From Larix sibirica (lineage: Eukaryota; Streptophyta; Pinopsida; Pinales; Pinaceae), in contig NWUY0300033475.1 in NCBI GenBank assembly GCA_004151065.3, forward strand, positions 17,008 to 38,527: a DNA stretch of 21,520 bases. Direction: 5' to 3'. The notes under the pieces are model-generated. The model worked only from the letters and a program-made list of their open reading frames with translations, was not told where the DNA came from and made no database searches. Shown here piece after piece: positions 1 to 9,104 of this stretch. The position numbers and the translations under genes were made by a program. How positions within the stretch are numbered: the stretch's first letter is position 1; every line of letters starts with the position of its first letter.

Positions 1-369
1 TTTGAGGCAAAAGGATTGTTGGAAGAAGTTGCGACGTCAAGGAACGGTTGTAATCTCTCCCTTTGTACTCGCTTTGATACAGTAATATATTCTTTCCATA
101 AATATTATCTGTGTTGAATCTTTAGAACTTCCTCCCTTTACCGCATGTTTAGATTAATCAGTATTTCTTATTATTATTATCATGCTCCTACTTGTTTGTT
201 GTATGTTGTTTTGTAGTTGAAGATCAGAGACTGCATCAAACGAGTAGACATCACAGTAATAGTGAGGTAAGTAATTCCTGCACACTCTTTGCAATTCAAT
301 TAATCTAGAAAATTTTATATGTTCTGTTGTGTTTTGTTCTAGATCTACATCATTTATACTAGAGAGCTT
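1..369. other. Unassigned AT-rich sequence at window edge
   Basis: No gene is supported here. The LINE homology on the minus strand fades at about 370-400, and the sequence to its left changes character, with T-rich runs and a short ATT microsatellite near 168-181. The T-rich, intron- or LTR-like texture could mean another inserted repeat, but I could not identify terminal repeats or a boundary within the window. A short minus-strand open frame covers 154-405. Only its first residues look LINE-related, and the rest is not recognisable. Confidence 0.35.
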
Positions 370-394
370 TGTTTGTGTCTGCATAGACGAAGTG

Positions 395-1001
395 TCTTCA
401 AACAATTTGTCAAGCCTCTTGGCTATTGCTTGTGCCCTAGTTCTCTTTTTCCTCCACGTAGGAAATATTTTGATTGGTCTAGGTCTAGTAAGGATTCCTC
501 ATCAAGTTTAGCCTTGAATTAATTTGAGAGAGGGTCTTTTTGAACGGTTTCTCCCCAAGTTTTAGATTCGTCGATAGAGAATTTCAAATCCCCAGCTAGA
601 ATGAAGTGGTTGGTAAGGTGAAAACCTGTTGCAAAGAGATTGTGCCAGTAATCCATGCGGTTTAAATGAGGTCCATATATATTGAGTATGGTAAAGGAGA
701 GTCCTAGATCTCTAGAAGAGAGAACTACTCTGAGTCCATAGTTTATGCCCCAGCTTGTGTTGCAGGTAAAATAAATTGATTCCCAGCATGTTACAAGTCC
801 TCCCGACCTACCTAGGGCGTCCAGATAAATGAATTCCTAGTATGGGAGGAAATATTTAAGGTCTTGTATAATAGAACCACCTGAAGCCATAGTTTCCTAT
901 AGGAGAATGATATTGGGGTTATGCAGTGAAACCAAAAGCTTGAGGGAAAGTTTTTTGGAGGGTTTCCCTATCCCTCTGATGTTGTAGGACATGCACAACA
1001 T
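395..1001 (-). pseudogene. LINE ORF2 N-terminal AP-endonuclease remnant
   Basis: Starting from ATG at 1,001 (minus), the frame reads MLCMSYNIRGIGK, the usual beginning of plant LINE ORF2. It continues through the motif NIILL-stop-ET (catalytic Glu of the LLQET block), DALGRSGGLVTCW, FTILNIYGPHLNR (the Y-G-P block) and FILAGDLKFSI (the usual G-D-F-N metal/phosphate block, here with Asn replaced by Lys). Two in-frame TAG codons lie at 899-897 and 839-837, and a TAA at 521-519. A frame change near 470-500 then leads into PTWRKKRT and IAKRLDK, the end of the endonuclease domain. An active enzyme would nick target DNA to prime reverse transcription. This copy is inactive by stops, frameshift and loss of a catalytic-site residue. 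Confidence 0.85.
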
Positions 1002-1019
1002 TAGATAACCCCTATTTTG

Positions 1020-2640
1020 GGGGTGCATTCTAAGGCCCCCTTGATGGTGTGTTGGCTTCCTCTTTTGAATTCTAGAGCAGATTGAGTCCTGGCAGTGTCC
1101 ACTATAGATTTGCAGCCTCGAAGTCTGTATGAGCCCTAGGTGGAAGATGGAGAGGGTTCTATCCTGGGGTTTGGGTCAATGGCAAGCTTGAAGGAGGAGT
1201 GGGGTATGAAGTGATATCTTGGAAATGAAAGAGAGGTATGTTTCTTATGCCTTTTGAAGAGAGGTTTAGTAGGAGGGGGCTGGGGGTGGTCTGAAAGGGG
1301 GAGGGTGGAGTGGTAGTTTGGTTATTTGAGGATAGTGTATGAGGACAGTAGTGGGAAAGGGGAACTATCGAAGTATATGGGAGGGGGAGAGACATTTCTA
1401 AGCTAGTATATTTTGAGCGAGTCTCAAAGGTAGATTAGATGGGAGAAGGATGGAGGGATAGGCTAGTATGTAAGAGGAGCATGACCATCCACAAAAATAA
1501 AAGGTCTATATAGCAGGTTTTCGAAGAGGGAGATAGGATTTAGGGATGAGGCATAGTTAGGGGGTGTATCAGATGCTCCAGAAACGATGATAGATGTGGG
1601 AAATAAACTCGACTTAAAATTGCTAAGCAAGGATGAAAGTCTGAGACTAGACTTACCCGTAATAGATGATGAAAGAGAAGATAAATTTAGTGAACCCGGG
1701 TCTTCGTAACTATTGTTCTATCCACTAGGGATCAATTTAGGGGGATAAGTCTTTGGGTGTTCGCATGTAGAATTTTCTCCACAAATATAGTGAGCTTGTG
1801 TAATAAGACTAGGGGAAACACTAGTATGTTCCTGGGGGACAGAGCCTATCCCCCGCTCTTGGCCACGAACTGTTGCATCCGAGGATAATTGGAATTCCTT
1901 CATAGTGCTCAATAACCCAAAATGAGTGTTATGTATGCTGCAAATTTCTTTGTGATATGTTGGGGGACCCGAACCATCCATGGGCGTGCCTCCTACTAAA
2001 ATATGAGTAGATCTAGTCTTCCATTGTTGTTTGGTAAATGGGAGGGCATAGTCCTGTACAAGGTGCCCGTATGTGTGGCACCCGTTGCATCTGAAGGGGA
2101 GGTCAATGTAGTCAAGGTCCTGTTGGTATGTATGGGCACCTTTTGATATTTTTATCTTTTTGGGGAGGTCATCCTGGATGTCCAAATCCACGAGTATTTT
2201 AGCTACCGAGAGGTTTCCTATAGCTTCAAAGATATCATTCACAAGCAGGAATTCTCCGAGAGAGGATCTGATGAGCGAAAAAATTTCCATTGTCCACAAT
2301 TCAAGCGGGAGGCATGGAATTTTAACCCATGTTGGGTGATTGTATATCTTCTCTCTTTAGGCGTCGCAGTTCGGGACCCATCTTTTAACCTTGAAAGCTA
2401 GTGTCCCCCATAACCAATGGCCTTCTAGGATCTTTCACACATCTTCTGTCGTCCTAAGAATGACCCCCAACCATCCTTTAGATAGGGTGAAACACTGTGG
2501 GCTATAGTCAAGTAATGTCCATTGGGATGCATCCCAATTCCTGAAAGTGGGGAGGGCCATTTGGTTGCCTCAAAATATTCCTTCTATGGTTGTCTCTTCC
2601 ATAGAGAACACTTGGAACATATGGATGTCCTCTCTGAGAG
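1020..2640 (-). pseudogene. LINE ORF1 remnant: DUF4283-like domain and zinc knuckle
   Basis: A single minus-strand frame can be followed from about 2,640 to about 1,430 across stops at 2,572 (TGA), 2,437 (TGA), 2,359 (TAA) and 1,720 (TAG). The longest stop-free part, 2,299-1,718, is 193 codons. The upstream part has the DUF4283-type pattern of plant LINE ORF1 proteins (KGWLGVIL, then LEGHWLWG, then PTWVKIPCLPLELW). Next come LGEFLLVND, AKILVDLD and then PFRCNGCHTYGHLVQDY, a CX2CX3GHX4C nucleic-acid-binding knuckle whose last cysteine is replaced by Tyr. The tail (about 1,700-1,020) is Ser/Pro-rich low-complexity sequence. In a live element ORF1p would coat the RNA. This copy cannot encode it. 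I am confident of the family and less sure of the termini. Confidence 0.8.
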
Positions 2641-3435
2641 ATAGGCTAATATCCTATTTTTCTTGACGCATTTGCGTCTCTTCCTCCCGTAAGTGCTAGT
2701 TATGGATCCTAGGTCAGGTCCGACAACCATATAGGGCTCTCCATGGAAGAGAACCTTGGGGGCCTCAGCTATAGGGCAGGGGGGAGGGTTCTGTATACCA
2801 GTGGGACATGAGCAAGTTTGAAGCGCATGCTCTTCCAGTTAGATTCCAGAGTAAATGAATCCTTTTTCAGAGGGTATATTATAAAGAGAAGATAGTGGAA
2901 GAGAGGATCTGTCCATTCCTAGATAAAAGGATCCAATAAGTTAAGCAATAGAGTGGGGGGGTAAAGGGTCCCAGGTATAGTGCTAACTGTCGCTTAGTTG
3001 GGAAAAGAACCTCCTACCCCAGAAATCAAGGTTGGAGGGTGTAATAAGTCAGGGGTAAAGAAGGACAGAGCTAACCTCAGTTGGGTCTAAGGAAAGGTGA
3101 AAATACACAGAAAAAGAGGGCAAAGATGAAGAGTTTCACTAGGGAAACAATAAATGAGGAGAATCTATAGTACTGTTGATGGGGAGAGGAGGTATAGTAG
3201 GGAGTGGGGTAGGATGGGTTCTCTCTATCCTACTAGGCCATGGCCCAAGGCCATAGATTCCAATCTTCTGAGTCCTCCCACTCTTTACCAGAGTTTCCCT
3301 AGAGGTCCATTCACCAACTCCATCTCACAGTCGTGATCTCTTTGCTTACCTAGTGGAATTTTTACACGGTTACCACCTGATTTTGCCTATCCATCGGTGT
3401 TTGTCTCTCTCGGCTCTCTCGCGGCTTTGTGTTAA

Positions 3436-4274
3436 GAAGAGAGCAATTGATTGATTAATGGTTATTTCAATAAAAGAAATGATTTGAGTCCACTCCAATT
3501 GACCAAGCTATCATTCAAATTTTAAAAGAATATGGGACACATCACACACGATAGTATTGGTGTCAAATTTATAATATTATTTGTTTATTAAATATTGTGA
3601 ATATAATAATTTAATTTTTGAAAGGAATTTAAATATATAATTTTTATAATAAAATTGATATTTTGATAAACAAAAATTTATATTTCATATCTTAAAATAT
3701 ATTAAATAGAAAAAAATTATAAATATAAAATTCAAAGACGTTACAATCATTATTTCTATTTTATTATAAAATACAAACTACATGCACTTACAAGAATAGA
3801 GCATATTGCATTTTCAAAATTAAAATTACATAATTAATGTATATGTAATTTTTCCCTTTTAAAAAATAGTCCTAAATCTTTCATTTCCCCCTTTTTTTCT
3901 TTTTAATTTCTTACCATCTCCATGAAAAAGGAGTTATAGTAATTAGTTATAAGTGGGAAATCAAGATTATTCAAAGGAACAAGTTTTATTAGAATTAGAG
4001 GTATGAGTTCCATGATATCTTTTCATTCAACCTACACTTACATGAGCTTCAGATGCCATTACCTCTCAAAGAATAAATCCATGTATCCATTTCTTCTACT
4101 CTATCAATGTCTATACTTGATCATTGATTTACCTCATAGTGATCAATGTCTATATATGATCCCTCTCCAAAATTCCATTTCTTTGGTTTTGATTTGATAT
4201 ATTTTTCTCATACAGGATGAGCTCAACTTATATATATATATATATAATTGGCTAAAAAATACAATTGAGAATAC
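3436..4274. other. AT-rich spacer with (TA)9
   Basis: No gene seen. The sequence is strongly AT-rich with many short A and T runs. A (TA)9 microsatellite lies at 4,229-4,246. A 64-codon open frame at 4,003-4,197 (plus) has no recognisable domain and is probably chance. Confidence 0.6.
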
Positions 4275-5525
4275 ATCCTACCCATGTGAGCTTGAAATGT
4301 CAATAAGCACCATTGCTGGTTGTTGGAAAATATCCTCTTCAATCACCCTGGATTCCATAAACAAGTTGTTTTGAGAATGACTTCCCACCAACATCTCGTG
4401 ATATGCTTCAAAATTTATGTTCAACTTCTCTAATTGACCCTACTGCTCCTAAACTCGACTCTCTAAATCATCAGACCTGGCATCCAATTGTGCAACATGG
4501 GAAGAAATGTGCTGTATAGTTGCGATGACCCCCTCTATTTTTGAGTTGATCCTACACATCATAGTTCTTAGCTCAAGAATGTCACTCTATACCTCTCCAA
4601 GACCAACACCCCAACTAAAATCCATCATGGATTTCATAGCATCCAATACCTTCGTCAACCCCCTAAACAAGGTCACAAGAGAAACAAACCAGTAAGTGGA
4701 TGGACCAAACCTCCCAACTACACTGCAAGCTTGTGCAAAAATAGAATCAAAGCGACATTTCAAAGAATTCCATGTTACCCAATGCCAAAGATCATGTTTC
4801 TTAATAGGTTGATTGATACCCAACGAGACCACATTGGAACCCCCACCACTCTCACTTGTTATGCAAATATCCCCTCACAAAGATATCCCACAAGTGGAGG
4901 AAGAATGAAAACACAACATTGTATAACAGAGTGCCAAAGCAAAAAAATGCAATAAGGGGGAAGTCGCGAGGGATGCTCCCATGCTAGGGATTAAACAGAA
5001 TTTGTGCCTCATACTTAGTGCATCAAAGACGCATTGGGTGGAACTCATGTCTACATGTCCTGTTCAATGATCCGTAATCATGCTTGATGTGATTCACTTA
5101 AAAACATAGGGGAGCCATCAACGTTGAGGATGGTCCCCATTTTTAACAAAAAATCCACACTCTAAAGTAATGGCATGATTGACTAACCTATCCGCAACTA
5201 GGTTATTATGCCTCTAAATGTGCATGAGGTTAAATTCCCTGATATGATCAATCTGATTAACGATTCTTTGTTGAAGCTATCCCATACTCGCTTCATCTTT
5301 GAACACCCTTTTTCTAGCCTGAGTGATCACCAATATGGAATCACCTAGAATCAATACTTTCGGAATTTTGAGAGAGACAATGAATTCCAAGCCCATGAGT
5401 AAGGCATACCTCTCCGCCCGGTTATTAGGTATTTGTCCCATTCCCAATTTATATGTACGCATTGTATTTCCTTCAGGATCCAATAGGATCACCCACACCT
5501 ATTTCCCTACTCAACTTGTTAATAT
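4275..5525 (-). pseudogene. Decayed retroelement ORF: RNase H domain followed by coiled coil
   Basis: One minus-strand frame can be followed for about 1.2 kb from 5,498 to about 4,275 through eleven stops. Its start carries an RNase H-like fold: WVILLDPEGN, then NNRAERYALLMGLE (catalytic Glu), LILGDSILVI (catalytic Asp) and NNLVADRLVNHA (last catalytic Asp). The first strand with the initial Asp is missing or shifted upstream of 5,498. About 110 codons of unrecognised linker follow. Then comes a Trp/Phe-rich partly hydrophobic segment (about 4,790-4,640; includes TYWFVSLVTLFRGL) and a heptad-like stretch (about 4,590-4,400; LELRTMM, INSKIEGV, LDARSDDLESRV, GQLEKLNI) that looks like a coiled coil. 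RNase H of this type is found in plant retroelements, but the coiled-coil tail is not usual for LINE ORF2. It could be a non-autonomous element protein. I am sure of the RNase H similarity and less sure that the whole frame was one protein. Confidence 0.7.
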
Positions 5526-5764
5526 ATTATAACAGGATATATTTTACATTTGTATTCTCATAGTTCAAAGTTTACATATTTTGTACATATATTTAATAGA
5601 AAAATTTATTTTTTCTTTAAACCGAAATTCGAATTAATAATTTTCAATTTTTTATTTAAACTAAAGAGCTGTAATTTTTTCACACAAAAAAACCCACTCT
5701 CTTGCTATTCATACGAATCAAAGAAAATGAAAACATGCATCCTCCAATGCTTCCTGTAAGGCAT
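5526..5764. other. AT-rich spacer
   Basis: AT-rich DNA between two minus-strand retroelement fragments. A 69-codon plus-strand frame here is rich in Phe, Lys and Asn because of base composition. I see no gene. Confidence 0.5.
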
Positions 5765-6346
5765 ATCAAAAGGATCACCCCACAAATCAAAATACATAAT
5801 TCATACACAACTAATAACTATACTTAACCAGAAGTTAAGTACTTCAAAACAATAGATAACAAAGGAGGATCCCAAAATAACCAAAACTGCCAACAATCAC
5901 CCATAAAACAAGTGTCCAACAATAACAAGCATAAAACACAGAAATCCTACAGACCATCCATAGCTGACAACTAGACAAAACCAATCCATCAACATACATC
6001 ACAACAATTCTGCCAAAAAAAAACTAAATCAGTCAATCAAAAGAGCAAGCACATTTGAGACCACTGTGCCTTCCATGTGTTCTTCAAACAATAAAGTACC
6101 AACATGAAGATCCATTGCATTCTTCGACATAAAATCAACCTCCTTGTTAAAATTCCTGTAGATGTGAGACATGACAATACTAGGAAAATCTACCATCAAA
6201 CTTTGTACCCTTTTGCACCATTGATCCAGATGCAACACCTGTAAGTTATATAATCCAGTAGCCCACTTAATTATTACCTGAGAATCACCAAATACTTGTA
6301 ATGACATATCTAAAGAGCTACAACTTGATGAAATCACGTATTTCAT
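5765..6346 (-). mobile_element. 5'-truncated LINE tail
   Basis: This is the 3' end of a LINE-type element read leftward: an RNase H C-terminal half (6,346-6,029), then about 260 bp of TG/T-rich sequence that resembles a LINE 3' untranslated region. The right end at about 6,350 is abrupt against AT-rich DNA, which fits the 5' truncation common in LINE insertions. I could not identify a clear poly(A) tail or target-site duplication. It may belong to a different family from the neighbouring RNase H-coiled-coil frame, because the RNase H sequences differ. Confidence 0.6.
6029..6346 (-). pseudogene. LINE-type RNase H C-terminal fragment
   Basis: A 105-codon open frame carries the second half of an RNase H domain: LQVFGDSQVIIKWATG (third acidic residue in GDS), LDQWCKRVQSL, then SHIYRNFNKEVDFMSKNAM (the H-x-Y-R-x-x-N-x-x-A/V-D-x-x-S/A-K block with the last catalytic Asp) and a short tail ending LALLID-stop. 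The first half, with the initial Asp and the Glu, is absent, so the fragment cannot be an active nuclease. In a complete element this domain would degrade the RNA strand during cDNA synthesis. The frame is free of stops, so this copy may be somewhat younger than its neighbours, or simply short. Confidence 0.8.
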
Positions 6347-6801
6347 AATAATTTTTAAAACTATTTGTTTGAGAGGAAATTAAAAAAAGTGACTCGATTG
6401 AATCTACATCTTTTTGAAATCATGTACATGTTTAATAGTCAATTTCTTTTATTTTTTTCTTTTAGCTAAAGCTTATAAACATTGACCTATCAGCTTAACT
6501 CAATCTACACCTTTGTAAGTCACATGTTTAAAAATTGATTTTTCTAAAACTTTTTCATGAAGAATATAAAGCCTGACTTGACTCAATTTATAACTTTGTG
6601 ATATAATTGTCATGCTTTTGGTTGTCATGGAAGAAATAACATTATTTTATTTTATTTTTTATATTTATATTATATGTGGTTGTTGGTAATTCTAAATTGT
6701 TGATATCTATTGATTAAAAGGGTGACTACAAATATTATTAACTTGAGCTATTTGCAAAAAAGAGGGAAACATTAAATTTATATCAACCTCACAACTTTTA
6801 G

Positions 6802-6830
6802 AGGGTGGATTAGATATATAAACTAATGTG
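6802..6830 (+). repeat. 29-bp direct repeat, copy 1
   Basis: Near-identical to 6,872-6,900 (two mismatches by eye, 70 bp apart), sharing agggtggatt and actaatgtg. This could be the trace of a small local duplication. Confidence 0.75.
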
Positions 6831-6871
6831 CTCTAGTTCATTTTTGGAATTGCTTCTCAAAATTCCTTTAA

Positions 6872-6900
6872 AGGGTGGATTGGATATATAGACTAATGTG
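6872..6900 (+). repeat. 29-bp direct repeat, copy 2
   Basis: Partner of 6,802-6,830; the spacer between them is not repeated. Confidence 0.75.
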
Positions 6901-7155
6901 GTCATGTTCCCTCTTTCCTCCCTCCTTTATAAGGACCAAGGTTATTGCACAAAATCTATTTATTGACAAAACTTAGAATGAAAAGTTGTATTTTTATAAC
7001 CAAGTTCTTAAATCCTTTATCTAAAACATTGTATCAAGATATAAAAAGTTGTTTTATAACCAAATCATTATATCATTTATCATTTACTTTTAAAGCCCTT
7101 GAACCGTTTAACTAAAGCATTGCATCAAGATATAATATGAAAAACCTTAAAAAAA

Positions 7156-7671
7156 TTTCACTCAAATCACCTTTATAAACATTATCATGAAAATGATGAT
7201 GTCTTTTATGACATACAATTCATTTAAAAAAATTTATCAAGAAAATTGTCATTAAATGGTTTGGAAAATTGTATAATGAAAATTATTGAAATGAAAATGT
7301 TTCACAACTTAAATTTCAAAAACCATATATAAGAAAAACAATATTGTTGTAAGTTTTGTCTTTATAAATCATTCTTATATACTGTTAAAAATTGCAATTA
7401 CAATAAAAATACATCTATAAAAAAAATTTACATTTTATTGTTTCCTTTATATTATAAAAAATTATAATGAAAACATATCTATATCAAAAATTAAACATAT
7501 CTATATCAAAAGTTAATTATAATGAAAACATATGTCTATAAAAAAATTAAACATATCAACATCAAAAAAGTTATGTATATTATTTAGTAATAAGTCTGAA
7601 AAAAATTCTGTCTTAATCCATTGAATAAAACATTTCATCCTCTCCCTTGTTCATTGCATTGCAATTTTGAC
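7156..7671 (+). repeat. Large diverged direct repeat, copy A
   Basis: This block matches 7,680-8,247 in the same order and orientation. The matching landmarks are tttcactcaa at the start, atgaaaattattgaaatg in the middle, caattacaat further on, then cttaatccattgaat and the final caattttgac. The two copies are almost adjacent, so this is a tandem duplication, well diverged with many indels. No protein frame is apparent. It lies in the 3' flank of the AdoMetDC gene. Confidence 0.7.
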
Positions 7672-7679
7672 TAAAATGC

Positions 7680-8247
7680 TTTCACTCAAGTCACCTTCAC
7701 ACACATTCTCATTAAAATGATGACATCTTTTATGATCTATATAAAGTCCATTTTAAAAGACTTACTAATAAAATTGTTATTATTTTATAAAACTACAATA
7801 TTTCTTAAATGATTTGGAAGATTGAGTAATGAAAATTATTGAAATGAAAATATTTAAAAAGTTAAATTTCAAAAGCCATGATATATTAAAAACACTAACA
7901 TTACTGTAAAACCATATTCTTGTCTCCATAAACCATCATAAAGAATCATTATATTGTACTATTAAAAATTACAATTACAATGAGAACATATCTATTCTTG
8001 TCTCTATAAACCATCATAAAGAATCATTCTGTTGTACTATTAAAAATTAGAATTACAATGAAAACATATCTACAGTAAAAATTTTCCTTTTATTTATTCC
8101 TCTGTACTATTAGAAGTTACAATGAAAACATATCTATAGCAAAAGTTTAGATTTAATTATGTGTACTATTTAGTAGGTAGTCAGTGAAAAAAGTTGGTCT
8201 TAATCCATTGAATCAAACACTTATCCATTGTTCATTGCAGTTTTGAC
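7680..8247 (+). repeat. Large diverged direct repeat, copy B
   Basis: Partner of 7,156-7,671, offset 524 bp at its start. It is longer mainly because it contains an internal 78-bp tandem duplication (7,916-8,071) that copy A lacks, so that second duplication is more recent. Confidence 0.7.
7916..8071 (+). repeat. 78-bp tandem duplication within copy B
   Basis: Units 7,916-7,993 and 7,994-8,071 are nearly identical, with only a handful of mismatches by eye. Each contains ataaaccatcataaagaatc and ends in acatatct. A further partial copy appears near 8,101-8,140. Confidence 0.85.
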
Positions 8248-9104
8248 ATTTTAGATCGATTCAGAGATCACACCTCTGAATTAGCCTGAAAAATGAAAAA
8301 ATTGAAGGCATTTTAATTAGCCTTTTAGCCCATTTTTCCGGATACCTATCCATAGTTTCAATTATGCTGGGTCATTGAACTCCAGCATTACAACTGTAAT
8401 CAGCTTATATGAGATTGAGCGTGGCTACATTGTCCTTTCTGTGTATCATATTTTAGAATTCCGTAGAAACAGAGTACTAAATGCTTGAACTGTCATGGAT
8501 CGCTAGAGTACTAAATTTTGTTTATGGTTGCCAGTCGTGACTCGTATGCTTATTATTTTCAAAAAATATAAAACTGAGGATCCAATGATTCATTCTTATC
8601 AGGATTTCTCTAATGCCCTTGTACCTGTATTTGTAAATTGAGATAGCAATTAATCCACTTACAAATGCACAGAAGATTTCAAAAAGTCTATGGAAGTAAG
8701 CAATTTGTCTCTACTGTTGTCATTGTGAAAATTTTCACAGATGCATATTCCTCCTTATACCAGCTATTACAGACAACTAGAGAAACTACTTAGATCACAA
8801 CTTTTTTTTTCTGCTGTACAATTGCCCAATAGGCACAGCAGAGAATGCCTCACAATCACTCTGCCCAAAGGATGAAAATCGGACAATCACATTCCTTAAC
8901 TATTCTCAGGGCCTGTTACATGCAAACAGGTCCTCCGGGGTATACATTTCTACATGCACATGAACATTTGGGGTCTCTTATAACTCTGGACCAGTAAGTA
9001 GCTTAATCCTTTTTAGCTACCTTTGCTCTTTCACATCAAAATCTTGGAAACAAGATCATAATTTAATGTTAATTTCAAAACCCAAAACAAAAAGGAAAGA
9101 TCGT
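8248..9104 (-). other. 3' flank of the AdoMetDC gene
   Basis: This stretch follows the AdoMetDC stop codon in the direction of transcription and must hold its 3' untranslated region. I see no perfect AATAAA on the minus strand close to the stop, so the polyadenylation site cannot be placed; plant signals are often degenerate. No other gene is seen. Confidence 0.5.

Larger units (their letters stand above)
370..3435 (-). mobile_element. Decayed L1-type LINE (ORF1 + ORF2 endonuclease part)
   Basis: This is a non-LTR retrotransposon copy read leftward. From right to left it shows a GC-richer presumptive 5' region beginning near 3,435, where base composition changes abruptly from AT-rich DNA; an ORF1 with DUF4283-like and CCHC-knuckle segments (about 1,020-2,640); and the start of ORF2 with an AP-endonuclease domain (1,001 down to about 390). 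The reverse transcriptase part is not present in the window, so the copy is broken or interrupted near 370. Multiple in-frame stops and at least one frameshift show it is dead. The order ORF1-EN and the DUF4283-like ORF1 are typical of plant L1-clade elements. The exact ends were judged by eye and are approximate. Confidence 0.8.
6350..7155. other. AT-rich spacer with short direct repeats
   Basis: No gene seen. The stretch has local direct repeats, including the 29-bp pair listed separately and near-repeats around 6,980-7,140 built on 'ataaccaa' and 'gcatcaagatata'. Base composition is strongly AT. Confidence 0.5.

Noticed and set aside
1159-1395. Pro/Ser-rich 78-codon minus-strand frame as a separate gene
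   Set aside because: It lies in the low-complexity tail of the LINE ORF1 remnant and has no independent support.
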